Positions 1 to 49,890 of a stretch of 64,000 nucleotides of DNA are shown one piece after another. The translations under genes and the position numbers were made by a program. The DNA comes from Limanda limanda. Its lineage: Eukaryota > Chordata > Actinopteri > Pleuronectiformes > Pleuronectidae. The notes under the pieces were generated by a model. It saw nothing but the letters and a program-made list of their open reading frames with translations. It did not search any database and was not told the origin of the DNA. The stretch's first letter is position 1. Each line of letters opens with the position of its first letter. The DNA lies in the NCBI RefSeq assembly GCF_963576545.1, contig NC_083649.1, positions 11,843,146 to 11,907,145 of the forward strand. Reading direction: 5' to 3'.

Positions 1-3000
1 GTTGTCCTGTTCACGTTTAGTCGAGAGTGACATAAATAATTGACTAGTTTTATATACCATTTTATCACTGTGATTGGTCCAAAAAACTACAAATTGAAAC
101 TAAAATTATTTTAAAAATAGAAATGTATTGATGGAAATCTGCTGACAACAATAATTTAATGGTTTTCCATCCAGTTATTACAATATTTTAACTTTAACTG
201 TGGAAAGAGGACGATACATTATGTGCTGTCTAAGTTATGTAGGAAATGAGTTTCATTTCATTTTCTACCATCCCTTTTATTGTAAACTGTGTAATGCTGT
301 AAAAATGGATGATGTGAAAAGACTGAGTTGACATATGAAATGTATAAATTATCCAGTTGTCAGGGTAAAGCCTGGGAGAAGAGAAAACATATTTCTTTTT
401 ACATATTTTTTATATGTAATATCAGAACAAGATGTAGGTGTTTGCGGATTTGAAGTGTCTTAAAATGCCAAGAAGGAATGGGCCAATTGCACTGGCACAA
501 AAGGGAAATAAAACAATGTAAATATGTAAAAGTGACTGAACCGGTATTTAAAAAGTTACAAAATGATCTAAGCCAAAGTTACCACAAACATGGTCATGAG
601 GCAAACATAACCAAATGAGGTCTTCAGGGAAATATACTGCACACACGTGATGGATGCGTTTTGAAAGAGCTAAGAGGCGGAAGGGACTTTTGTTTCCTGC
701 TGTAGCATCTTCCCGTCACAGGTTTGCATGTGACACATTAGATCACAGAGGAGTTTTCTCAGCAGCATCTTTAAAAAAAAAAACTAAACAAGGCTCAATA
801 TATATAGAGAATTATATCATGGTAAATTCCAATCATTGACAACACAGGGTTTACCCCTCAGGCCGTGTTCAGACACAGACTCCTCATTCAGCTCCATGAG
901 AGTGTTGTTGCAGCAAATGAACAAACACTCAAACAGTACAAACAAAAATTGCTAATTTTGGTCCGAGACTTTTGAACCTGGTTCAACATTGTCGCAGCTC
1001 GGTGCTTCGTCATTTGGCAACGCAAATTCATACAATCAAACGGGTCTATAGAGCCAAGAAGTGGGCGGAGTTCTTTGTTCTCCCCATAAACAACGTTAAT
1101 GTGACTCACTGTTGGATGAACATGAAACTGCGCTGGATAAATAATCACAACCAGGGGATGAAAGACCAAGTCAGAAAATATCTTATGGAAGAAATCAGAG
1201 GTACAAGACTTTGAGGTGAATGTTAACTACAACTCCCAAGGTGCAAGAAACATCCACCAACATGTTCGTATAACAGACGATGAAAGCTTCAGATAACGTG
1301 TGAAAATAAATATAAAAAAAAATCGACTCTTGGCATCTTAAATCAATGAATCAATTAAACACTTACCACATTATATCATAATGGTTTTGATCTCATATGG
1401 AATTCTCCATCACTCTGATTCTTTTCTGTAGCAATGGCAGCTGAGGCTTGTGGGTAATGAAGTATTTTTTGATCCATGAGCCAAACCAAGCTAACGGACA
1501 AAACATGGTTTCTCAGAAATAAATAAATCTGATAGCAGTTACATCAAAACCTCTAGGATTGTTGTTAAGGGGAATTCTCTGTTGTGGATATTTTATGACG
1601 ATTTTTTGAAAAACATGCAACTCTTTATTAGATAGAGCACCTTGTAGAATGGAGCATTTTGCTACTTTTACAGTTTAATTTGCAAGAAGTCAAATGGAGA
1701 ACATTTGCTGTCATGTCACCTTATCAGAGTTGTAAAGTCCTGCGTCAGAGATGAAATCTAAGAAGCTGTTACTTCAGCCTTAAATCTGAACTTTATCTTC
1801 TCACCAGCTTCCTGTACCATCTCATACTACATGTCATATTTCAGTATGTTGCCAAAGGGCTACTGGACGATGCCTTAAGGCTAATATAGTTTCTGTCTGT
1901 CAATATTTGTATAGGTTCAAACTGAGCAAATATGTTTTTATAAATTAAATCCAATCCAATTTAACAGATTGCACATTTTAAATGTTTATGATAAAAAATA
2001 AGAATACATAATACATCGTAATTTCACTGCACCTTTTGAAATAAAGAATATATAATAAATAAACACATGAATAATTAAATTAAAACCTATTTTAATCTAT
2101 ATCAATAGAAGATATAGAATTTTAAGAATAATGTTGAAAGGTGCATTAGGGACACTTCTGTTAGTGTTAGGAACACGGAGTTCACACATTTTAATCAAGC
2201 TGTCAATCTCTGACACGTCAATGTGATGGAAACATGATTTATTTCTGTAAGTCACGTTCTTGCTTCAGCTTATTATCGTCGCTGCTGTTGGGAAACGTGA
2301 AGGGGGAAAATTAGTGGCAGTAATGGGGCAGTTTTCTTTGGAATGCCCCTTTGAAAGCGGCCGTCTAATAACAACTACGACGACTATCTCACGGTCTCAA
2401 CGTCTCAAGGAGAAGAAAAACACTTCAAAGGGGAAACCGTTTGAGTCAGACCTGCACAGCGTGAGCTTGCTATCAGAACGTGTGCGAGTTAAACCGAGAC
2501 TTGAGCAGCTGAAAATAGTATTCTACACTGATAATGTATTGTGGTGGTTATAACCACTGAGAGTGAAAGCGCTGCAGCATCTGAGCCTTCAAATGAGTTG
2601 GCAGCCCGTCTGTGTGATGTACATTAAGGGGCCCAAGACCAGAAGAAACTACGTAGTGTTTTGTTACAGTAAGTACAGTAAGAGCGCTGACAGATCTCAC
2701 TCAGGTACAGGAAAAGTTACCTTGTTTAAGAGCAAACATCAGAAGTCAAAGAAATAGTGAAAGTAATTCTTCACAGTGTAAAGTTACCCATAATAAAAGC
2801 CGTGTCTAATATGACTCTTGATTTCTGTCTTATTAGTCATCACATTTGGTTTCTCGTTTCTCTTTTTTGGTTGAGTGACTCACACTCTTCATTATTCAAA
2901 ACTGTAAAAGGAAAACACAACACAAACACATCTGTAGAGCGATGCGGGACCCGATTTTTCATGCTCAGGTAAAAACAAAACTCGTGACACTGAAGTGATT

Positions 3001-3600
3001 AATTCGAACAGGTGGAAGATGTATGTGGGTATGACTTAGTGACGACAGTGTGACTCACTGATGTGGGTTTTTCAGAAGTTTTTTGGTTTGGTCTTTTCAC
3101 GGGATCCAGTAACAATAACGTAGAATACCAGCAGACCAGATATAATGTCAAAATTTATAAAAGATAAAGCACTCTTTATGACATATAATATCATAAGACC
3201 ATATAAGACATATGGCAGCGTGACAGTAAGCAGACAGGTTTCACTTCTGCTTCTCTCACCCTGTAGTTGATGTTTTATTGTCCGAGCCAACAGTCATATC
3301 TGAAAAACAGTCAGAGCTGTGTTGTGGTGCTCGATCAACCGGGAACAGCTCGACTGTTGAATCACATGTTGAATTTGGTGTTAACTCTCTCAATAAAAAT
3401 ACCGAAGCGAGTGTCCTGCTGGGTCGCACGTCAGAAACGTCATTCTTACATTTTGTCATATTCATTTTCTATTTTCTAAAGCACTTGGAGCTGTATTTTG
3501 TGTATGAAAGTCTCACTATGACACAGTTCTAACTAGTGTTCTTCCACGAGATCACGAAAAACAGAAGTGAAAATATAAATATATATTAACAAACTCCCTG

Positions 3601-3614
3601 GTTGCCATGGAAAC
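3601..3614. promoter_or_regulatory. RFX X-box-like site
   Basis: GTTGCCATGGAAAC fits the relaxed X-box GTNRCC-N2-RGNAAC, in intron 4. Confidence 0.35.
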
Positions 3615-4114
3615 TGGCGTGGTAGAATCCCTGACATCGAGTCTCTTACTTTAAGTCTTAAAGTGAGCCGATGACGTAAAGCAGGGCTTAGGTGTGACAG
3701 AGTCTGTACCTTCACTGTCTCGTTCTGCTCTGCAGCTGAATTTAGAAGAAAATCTGTATTTGTATACAAATACTTTATTTTCCCACTTCGCTGTATCACT
3801 TTGATGCTTCTGAGGAAAAGGAGTAACTGTTAAAAGAGGAGGATTTCAATATGTCTGAGCAACATATTATTGTATATACAGATATTATAAATACCTGTAT
3901 TGAAAAAGCAACTTCTCCTCCCCTGACTTTATACAACTTTACTTGTATCCTTCCATCAGCAGGTAAAACACCATGTTGACCCACAGACCTCAGTGACGAT
4001 GATCAGTTTGACAGAGGGGAAGATACTGTAGTTGTGCCAAAAATGACATCACTGATGAGGTAACCCCTACCTGTGAAGAGCCGACGACTGATGTGAGGAG
4101 TGAGGTAAGATGGC

Positions 4115-4148
4115 GTGTGTGTGTGTCTGTGTGTGTGTGTGTGTGTGT
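4115..4148. repeat. (TG)n microsatellite
   Basis: 34 bp of GT units with one C interruption, in intron 4. A second 20-bp TG run follows at 4219-4238. Confidence 0.95.
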
Positions 4149-5206
4149 AAAGTGGAAATGTAGTCAGTCCAGGTGAGCTGATGTGAGAAAGGTTATGTGC
4201 AGGAGCCAGGTGTTGGCAGTGTGTGTGTGTGTGTGTGTATCTAGGGGGGTATGAAGCAGGTGGCCCAGTCTGTCATTAAGAGCTGAGTCAGCTTGCCATG
4301 CACAAACATACACACACACGCACACAGACACACTCAGTCTAGACAAGACAAGGAGAGTGTGTTTGTAGGAAAAGGGGGATTTCCAGGCGGAGCAGGCAGG
4401 AGATTGCCTGAGGTCGGACTCTAATATCGAATCAAAGCTGAGAAAATACTTTTGTTCGTCTCCTGTTGCTGTTTCATTTTAGTCTCAACATCTCCACTCC
4501 CGTTTTCTACATTTTCAAATCATCATCATCGTCAAGTCAGAACTCCAAACTGATGACCCCATTCACTTACAGAGTTTTAATGCAGCAGCTCCTCAGGAAA
4601 ACCCAGGAAGCGAAAGAGGACGGATTAGTTTCACCTCATCATTTCATGGAGTTCAGCTGTATAACACTGAGCTATCTCACACTGTTGAGCTGCTACATGC
4701 AACCATATTTATCGGGCAACCCAACATCAATCCTCTGGTGATCATAAACACATCCCACAAATTCATCAATAAGCATTCTGATGAGATATCTTTTACTAGA
4801 GCAAAAGTTCCAGACATACAGACGGACACTGTCACCCTTCTAGCCCCGCCTCCTGCAGGACAAAAGATCCGGCAGCGTTTAAACGTCGGCTTGTGTTTGT
4901 TTGTGACTTCAAAACAGAGAACTGTGTGTGTTTGTGTGTGCAGTGTTCACTAAGGAGAACCTTGTGTGTGCCGCTGTGATGGCTTGTGCGATTGTCACGC
5001 TAATTGTTTCCATGTTTGTAAGTGTGTGTGTGTGTAGATGTGTGTAGATGTGTGTGTTTATGTGCGCGTGTGGCTGGCGGTCCCTTCAGAGGAGCAGGCC
5101 ACTTCAGAGCGGCCGTGGGACTGCCACAGGCTGACGGAGCCAGCGCTGCCACTTCACTCACTATGTGCGTGCCTCAATGTGTGTGTGGGGGGAGAGATCC
5201 ACAATA

Positions 5207-5208
<2 letters not shown>

Positions 5209-5259
<51 letters not shown>

Positions 5260-5284
5260 TGAGTGAGTGAGTGAGTGAGTGAGT
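5209..5284. repeat. Compound (GT)n-(GAGT)n microsatellite
   Basis: 44 bp of GT units pass directly into GAGA and then about seven GAGT units, in intron 4, about 400 bp from exon 4. A separate interrupted TG run lies at 5023-5053. Confidence 0.95.
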
Positions 5285-5633
5285 ACGAGAGAATAAGCAA
5301 AAGAAAGAGTGAGAGGATAATAATATCAATATATAACTTTTGTTAAATTACATCTCTACTGTGTCTTGTAAAAGTAGTCAATGCTTGTTGTGGAAGTGAA
5401 TGTGCATGTTTGTGAGCATGTGTGCATATGTTTGTGGGTCTCTGTGTGTGTATTGCATCTGTGTTCATGTGATGTATGATGCTTCCACAGCACAAAAAGA
5501 TAAGAGTGTGTTTGTGGAAGGATTTCAGCAACAATGCAGCATCCGCATGAGGGGAACATCATTAAAGACGGTTGTGTGCGTCTCCATATCTGTACCTACA
5601 GCACAGTCACGTATTGTGAACATAAACCTGTCT

Positions 5634-5669
5634 TTTTTGTGTGTGTGTAGGTGTGTGTGTGTGTGTGCT
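5634..5669. repeat. Short TG/CA runs at the exon 4 donor
   Basis: Two runs (about 5638-5647 and 5651-5667 on the plus strand) separated by AG. On the transcript strand they are CA repeats starting six bases after the exon 4 splice donor. Confidence 0.9.
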
Positions 5670-5674
5670 CTCAC

Positions 5675-43766
<38,092 letters not shown>

Positions 43767-43870
43767 GTCTCTGTCTGTCCCCCTAACCCTCGCTCAGTGG
43801 CTCGTTGCAAAAAAAGAACCAAAAGAAAATACGCGTAACAAGGGAGAAGAAAAGTGTAGGGGGGGAACTA

Positions 43871-43880
43871 AATCAAAGGA
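43871..43880 (+). promoter_or_regulatory. Second TCF/LEF core in the tcf7 5' region
   Basis: AATCAAAGGA contains the ATCAAAG core and lies about 105 bp upstream of the ATG, probably in the 5' UTR. Together with the site at 44148 it makes two cores within 300 bp. Confidence 0.4.
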
Positions 43881-43999
43881 CTTCTGGGTTGAAATCTCCT
43901 CCTCGGCGAGCGTGGGGTTGTCCTCCAAAGTGCAGAAAGTGTCTCCACGTACATGGAGGAAAGTTGCGATGTGGCGTCCCCGGGCTGGTGTGAGGACTG

Positions 44000-44100
44000 C
44001 TGGGTCCCGGTGTGTCCCTGCTGTTGGACTGGTGTGTCCCGGTGTGTCCCTGCTGGTGGACTGGTGTGTCCCTGCTGGTGGACTGGTGTGTCCCTGCTAC
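44000..44100. repeat. Minisatellite in the tcf7 5' UTR/promoter
   Basis: A roughly 22-bp unit built on GGACTGGTGTGTCCCTGCTG is repeated about 2.9 times. An internal 10-bp duplication (GGTGTGTCCC) lies at the upstream end. It sits 235-335 bp upstream of the start codon. Confidence 0.8.
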
Positions 44101-44147
44101 AGCAAACTGCTCACTGAGCCCGGCTGAGACATGGTGAGGAGTCCCAA

Positions 44148-44167
44148 CATCAAAGGGCGCCGACCGG
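44148..44167 (+). promoter_or_regulatory. Perfect TCF/LEF site with adjacent RCCG helper-like motifs
   Basis: CATCAAAGG is the exact complement of the consensus SCTTTGATS. It is followed within 3 bases by GCCG and then ACCG, matching the RCCG element read by the C-clamp of TCF E-tail isoforms. It lies about 380 bp upstream of the tcf7 ATG. The match is seen; occupancy is inferred. Confidence 0.55.
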
Positions 44168-44341
44168 ATGATTGACAGGTCCGATGACTTGTTGGGGGGG
44201 GTTGTACGATTGTTTCGGCTTCTTAAAGAGACATCACCTCCTCCAGCTCTGCTCCACGGGCACAGTGCGGGACTCTAGCAGGGGCGTGCTCGAGCCTTCC
44301 ACGGTCCCCTGGGCTGCGGGAACCCTGCTGCTGCTTTCTGC

Positions 44342-44367
44342 CCCCCCGAAACTTCTTTTTCGGGGGG
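44342..44367. repeat. Perfect GC-rich inverted repeat upstream of tcf7
   Basis: Arms CCCCCCGAAA and TTTCGGGGGG (10 bp) flank a 6-base loop CTTCTT, about 580 bp upstream of the ATG, at the outer edge of the GC-rich block. Confidence 0.75.
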
Positions 44368-44649
44368 AGAACGCAAAAAAAAATTAAAGGGCGTTGAGAC
44401 TCCATAGCTTTACTTTATTCACTTCAGTTATGAAAAATTCATTTTAAAAACACCAGACAATTTTGTGTGACATTAACAATTATGTCTCTCCCAATTCTGA
44501 CTTCTTACATTATTGTTAAAACATCTTCTACCATCCCTTCCTTTTGAGCTCAGTTTGAAAACCTGATTTAAATTGTAAGTAGCATCGTGGCTTAGACTCA
44601 ACAGTGGGCCTGGCTGTGAGACGAATGTTCTCGGAGGGCGACAGAGCAG

Positions 44650-45420
44650 ATGTGTTAGTAAGTGAGTACGTTTTGTTCATAAAGCACCAAAACCAAAAGT
44701 ACTGTACAAAACATACATTGAGATAAAAAATGGGAAATAACAGAGTAAAACACAAAATAATAGAAGATTAAAAACTACACAGAGGGCAAGCAAAAACAAT
44801 GGAACCATGAGGACTGGACCAAGTTAGAATATTTACCAAATAGGTGAGGTTTTTTTGTTTTTTTTAGAACTTTATTGAAGAGAAACACAAACATTCCTTG
44901 ACAACATCACAAATTATATATGACAGACTGATTAGGGAAAAATAATAAAGAAATAAAGAAATAAGTGGACAGTTAAGACATTCCATTGTACCACAGGATT
45001 CCCCTCAGTTACAGAGGTATCCTGCAATAGGTAGCCACCTCCTCACAAAAACATCAGACCTTAATTGTAATTGAGCAGTTAAAGCCTCCATTCCATACAC
45101 CTCCCTTAGCTTCAGTTTCCACTGTGCCACTGTAGGTGGCTGTGGATTCAACCATTTTATTGTCACCATTTTCCTAGCAGTCATCAAGAGTATATGTAAC
45201 AAGTGCTCTTGGTCTCTTGTGTACATGCCTTCAGGAGTTAGATCGAAAAGAAACTGACTTGGGGTGAATAGTATATTAATTAATAGGTGAGTTTTTAACG
45301 ACCGATAAAAAGTGTTGACAGACTTTTTCTAACGAAGGGAAGACGGTTCCAGAGGGTGGACATGAAATGACAGAAAAAGCCCCACCTCGTAGATACAGTG
45401 GATCCTTGTATTTCAGCTCT
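44650..45420. repeat. Older teleost interspersed repeat, interrupted by the L1 copy
   Basis: The sequence on both sides of the L1 (roughly 44650-44848 and 45292-45420) reads as one repeat when the insertion is removed. An A-rich part with AGTACTGTACAAAACA and GAGTAAAACACAAAAT is followed by ATAGGTGAGTTTTTAACG and GGTTCCAGAGGGTGG. This resembles a common fish interspersed repeat I know by pattern only; the family name is uncertain and the outer ends are approximate. Confidence 0.45.
44849..45281 (-). mobile_element. 5'-truncated L1-type LINE copy with target-site duplication
   Basis: On the minus strand a frame starting near 45280 reads as the C-terminal end of an L1 ORF2 protein: segments LLMTARKMVTIKWLNPQPPT and REVYGMEALTAQL match the family pattern ARK-IT-KWL-PPT followed by the YxMEKLT-like block. 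It ends in a stop, followed by a short 3' region and an A-rich tail (T-rich at 44850-44865 on the plus strand). The copy is bracketed by identical 10-bp direct repeats AATAGGTGAG at 44839-44848 and 45282-45291. The length is about 433 bp, so almost all of the element is missing; it is dead on arrival. Confidence 0.85.
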
Positions 45421-46337
45421 GTATTGTAGTCAGCGCTGCTTCATTACTGTTATGGTCTCAGGAAACATGATTTGTTTGTAAAGGAATGTAATGTATGTCT
45501 TAGTTTTGAAACACGTTTTGATGCCTGTTGTCCACACTTCTGCAGAGTTTGAAATCCCTTGTCTTACTTGTCTTGCTGTGGCTCGCAGTATTTTCTGCAA
45601 CTAAGCAGCCGACTGCAGAGTAGTCAGCTTCCTGTTAACACCTGCACACCCGTGCCCGGTCTACACGGATAGTCATGTGACTTGCGTTTTCAGGTGTTAC
45701 AGTAGGACGCATATATGGAGCTTAAACACTGTGTGGACAGAGATCGTTTAGTTTGAAAATGCTGTTATATGCTATATATATAAATGTGTGTGTAGGTGTT
45801 ATTATAAAAAAATTACCCAGCAGTATATTATATCATTTATTAGCAGTAAAAAAAAAAGCTTTCTCAGTATTCTAACAATATACTGCTTCTTTCATTTAAA
45901 AGAATTAAATTAAAAAAGATAATTTCTCAAAGATTAAGTCAAATTTACTTTCTTATTTACCATATTGAAATAATAATTATGTCCTCATTAGTTTGGAGCT
46001 CAGCCTTAATCCTTAATCAAAGTTTGCACAGAATCTTTACTTTACTTTTCTTTTTGTCATCAATTGGTTTAATACCAAATTATCTCCAGATGATTATGAA
46101 AATGCATTAAAAAAAGATTTTGTTCTCTAATGTGGATCCATTTAATTATTTTATACAACATTCTTAACAAAGTTTCTCTAAAAGTGGTCTATTCACTGTA
46201 TTTTTATCAAGCTGAACTTCTCTTTGGTGATGATTTCTGATTTACTTGGATTTTAATTGAAGGTATAAAAGAATAAACAGCAGTGAGATCATGACATTTT
46301 TGAAAAATAGCAGATCCGTGTTGAGGCTCTTTCTAAG

Positions 46338-46410
46338 GTTGTGGATCAGGGGGTAGAACGTGTCATCCCATATTCAGAGGCTTGGTGCTTAAATCCCTGG
46401 CTTCCGACTA
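46338..46410 (+). mobile_element. Diverged copy of the same SINE-like head
   Basis: GTGGATCAGGGGGTAGAACG, then ATATTCAGAGGCTTGGTGC and TTAAATCCCTGGCTTCC align with the minus-strand head of the 60.2-kb copy, with box B decayed. Only the head is recognised. Confidence 0.45.
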
Positions 46411-48439
46411 ACCGATTTTTATGTTAACCTGCAAATAATTTGATAGTCAATTTATTAATCATTTAAACCTTAGATTGTTCCAGGTTCTCAAATGTCAGAA
46501 TTTCTTGCTCTTTCTTGTCTTACCTTTGAATAAATTGAATATTTTGGTATTTGTTAATATCTTCAGGAGTTGTAAAGGTTTGTGTTGACAGCTGGACTGG
46601 CTGGTGTTTGCATTCACTGATTGACCATATATTTGTGTATCATTAAGTATTTTCAAGTATCTACAACACTGAACACACAAAACACAAAAGCGCACACTTC
46701 CACACACAAAATATCACATACACCATTGCATACTTTGTTTTACTAAAGAGATTTGGGCCAGTTTTGGGTTTGATGATAGAAACTGGATCCTATCAGCTGC
46801 TTATTATACCTAAAAACCCGCCATGTCTTTCTGGTGAGGGATTTACATAGAATATGTACTTTGTGATGAGCACGTATCCTAAAGGTTGTCATCTTCATAT
46901 TGAGGTACACACATTTATTAATTCTGAACAATCATATTGCTGTATTAAGAACAATGTATCCATATTTATAGTGTTCAAAATGCCCCACACTTTGGGAGAA
47001 TCATCATCATCCAGTTAGACGTTAACTGGTAATTATGCAGAGTAGTGGCTGTTGTCAAACTGTTCACTTGGTAGTTTTCACATTGTGGAACAAAACTCGT
47101 CATTTGCATGGACAGCTGAGGCAGGAAACAAAAATGTAGGACATTCTGTGAACAACATCAGACGGCACGGCGTGCTCATCAATAACGGAGGCACAGCATG
47201 TTTTTGGCTGGTCCTTACATCCCCCAGATTTTGTAACTGTCTCCATAACAGCAAAAATAGTGCAAGCTACTGCAACAGCGTGATCGGAGGAGGGAAAGAA
47301 GAAGAAAAAAACACAAGTTCAAAGATGTAGACTTAAAGTTCTGATGTCTTATCAAACTCATAGCTTGCCTTCCCCCATTTTCCTCCCCATGGCAATGCAT
47401 TTTTAATGCTGATACAGTAGCATGGCTGGTCTTCTGAGTTTTTAATTGAGAAATATTTATACAATCCCATGCAGTGTCTTATTTGACTTAATCTGAGTCG
47501 GTTGCCTTGAATGAAAATGATGATCCACAGCTGAGGAGCAGAATTAAATACAAACAGAAAATCGGCCCGGTATTTGCATAAAACTGCATATTTATACAAT
47601 ATCGTCGATGCATATTAATAAAAAGATTAAAATGAGCGGTTTTAATGTATGCAAATCTAAATTATAAATGAGTTGTTTAAACTCCTTGTTTATTCGCCTT
47701 GATTAAATATAGACAGCTGTTTTTCCAGAGAGACAGCACCTCTCCGATGTGGGCCACTGCCTCACGAGATCGCCGCACTCTGATCTGAACACTTTCCCAT
47801 GAACGTCTGCGCCGATGGTGAGACATGCTCATCACATGGGTTCAGAGGTTCACTCGAGGCTTTCGGCTGTATTGCTCCTGCCTGTCTCTCTCACAGGCAC
47901 ATGCACCAAACAAGCACAGAAATGAAGCCACCCTCTCTACTCATGTTTTCTACCCGTTGTAATACAACACGTTGTCTCTTTTTATATTTCTCTCCCTCTC
48001 TCTCTCACGCTCTCTCTGTCTCTGATCATTCTTCTCAGATCAGAGTTATATTTTAGGTTCACACTGTATGACTCACACACACGCACACACACACAGACTT
48101 TGTGCATCCTTTCTTATAAAATTTGATCGTGAACCCTGATGACTGTTGTGACATGAGACATCATCTGTTGACAGGAAAGACCAAATAAGGGAACATGAGC
48201 AGCTAGCAGAGATAAGCGGACCCACACTGAAAGCTGTGACACCAGGACGCAAGTGTCTCTGCAGCACAAGTACAAGATACGTATCTCATCATGACAAAGA
48301 CTGTGGTTGTTCTGATAAAGGAAATGTTTTTTCCAAAGATCATCATTTTTTTAAGTTGTTAACACGTGACTCTGTGCAGTAAAAATTAATTGTCAAGAAA
48401 TAATTATGTGAGAAAGTAAATCAGGCATTGTTGGTATGT

Positions 48440-48850
48440 ATATTTAATGTTGCTTCAGACTTTTGCCTAAGATTTTCCTGCTGTCCCCCATGTAAAATGT
48501 CCAGAGCAGGAAAATGTTCATGACATCTCCAACACAAAACTGGGATAATACAAATATCTCAGGTTGTAAAATACGTGAAATATATGTTGAAACACAAACA
48601 AAGATTTCAACTCAGAGAGACAACAAGAGCCAAGAGCTTTTGGTGAAAAGGCAAAAATTGTGCAACAGAATTAATAATTAAATCCTGCCTCCTACATGTT
48701 GAACCCAGGCCCCCACCCCCACTCGCCTGAACACTCCGGAAAGTTTCCTGCTGTGTTCCTCATATGTGAAAGACAAACTCCTGTAATTGTCCAGGCCCAG
48801 TTTTCCAGAGTTCAGAATGTCTCTTCAATCCTTTTAAAGCAATCTGCAAA
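48440..48850. repeat. Interspersed repeat, copy 1 (TTCCTGCTGTGTTCCTCATATGTGAAA)
   Basis: The left part reads TTGCTTCAGACTTTTGCCTA and TGTAAAATGTCCAGAGCAGG. The right part reads GTTTCCTGCTGTGTTCCTCA, TATGTGAAAGACAAACTCCT and TGTCCAGGCCCAGTTTTCC. Matching segments recur at 49.6 kb and 11.6 kb, so this is a dispersed family with at least three copies in the window. Confidence 0.5.
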
Positions 48851-49609
48851 TTAAACATGGAAAAAGGACATTCTTTTATTGCACTGGTTGACACATGCAT
48901 TGAGGCCCATGTTGGATGTTTGTTTTCCAGAAAAAGTTTGGAAAGCAACACACAGCAGTGATTGAAAAAGAAAAAGGCGAATTTATGATTCTACTTATAG
49001 CGCAAACTTCATCTCCACTGTCGGTGTGCGCAGAACTAGTTTAAAATGTGAAGATAATTTTAATGAGTGCTTTTCCATTGCTCAATCATTAGTGGGGGAA
49101 ATGCTCTTTCTTTAACAGGTTTTTTTTTCCTACAGAGATGAATCACAGACGGTTAAAAAAAAGAAAGATTATATACTGTGCTTTCTAAAGAAACATCAGG
49201 CGCATTAAAGCTGCAGAGTAATTAAATCATGTCCTTTCATTGGGGTTAAGCCACATCCAAGCAAACAGCTCTTAACTGGAACCACTTGTGTGCTTTTTAT
49301 TGGTAGTTTTCCTACAATCAAAACCATGTCCTTCAACGCAGCATCCCAGCAGCAATGTGGAGCCTCAACAAATCTTCTCAACAGTTTTATGTTGTGTATG
49401 AGGTTCTGCAATGAAACAGTGAGCAACCCGAACAACAATCTAACGCATAAAATGCTCGACAACAATGTGGTTCTAGTGAGATTTAAGATTATGACTGACT
49501 TAATTGTTTTCTAAATGTGAGGTGGACCAGGATAATCCCCAGTGTGCATGTAAGGATTGCCCTCTCAGACATGCGCTGGAGAGTGGCTGTATGTGAAAAC
49601 ACAAATTTC

Positions 49610-49890
49610 TGAATCAGTTGCTCCAGACATCTTGCCTAACTTTTCCTGTCAGACGTCGAAGTAAAATGTCTGGAAAATGGAGATTATGGTAGGAAAATAT
49701 TAAGAAAAATTCACAGGGAATTAGTGGGCGTGTTGTTGACAAAACTGGAAAAATACAAATATCAAGATGAACAAGACATGTCAGACACAGAAAAAGATAT
49801 CTACCTGGTGAATATACCGAACATTTTCCTGTCGTTGGGAACACGTCTCGAAAAATTGGGTCCGGACAGTTCAAATTATTCGAACAGTAG
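49610..49890. repeat. Interspersed repeat, copy 2 of the same family
   Basis: TTGCTCCAGACATCTTGCCT and AAGTAAAATGTCTGGAAAAT align with the left part of copy 1 and are followed by AAAATACAAATATCAAG. The right end (CATTTTCCTGTCGTTGGGAA and GGGTCCGGACAGTTC) is a diverged version of the right part. Confidence 0.5.

Larger units (their letters stand above)
1..5674 (-). other. tcf7: tcf7 intron 4 (partial, 5' portion)
   Basis: The intron starts at the GTGAGA donor of exon 4 and runs off the left edge. I see no coding exon. The stretch 1-4000 is AT-rich and without a recognised repeat, apart from an RFX-type X-box at 3601-3614. From about 4100 rightwards it is rich in TG arrays (4115-4148, 4219-4238, 5023-5053, 5209-5284). 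A CA array lies immediately after the donor. The next tcf7 exon was not found between 1 and 5674. Confidence 0.75.
43767..44400 (-). promoter_or_regulatory. tcf7: tcf7 5' UTR and GC-rich proximal promoter (extent inferred)
   Basis: GC- and CpG-rich DNA directly upstream of the start codon, falling to AT-rich sequence beyond about 44400. It holds two TCF/LEF cores (43871-43880 and 44148-44156), a 22-bp-unit minisatellite (44000-44100) and a perfect GC-rich inverted repeat (44342-44367). No TATA box is evident and the transcription start cannot be fixed from sequence. Human TCF7 is itself a Wnt target, so promoter TCF sites are plausible. Confidence 0.6.
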
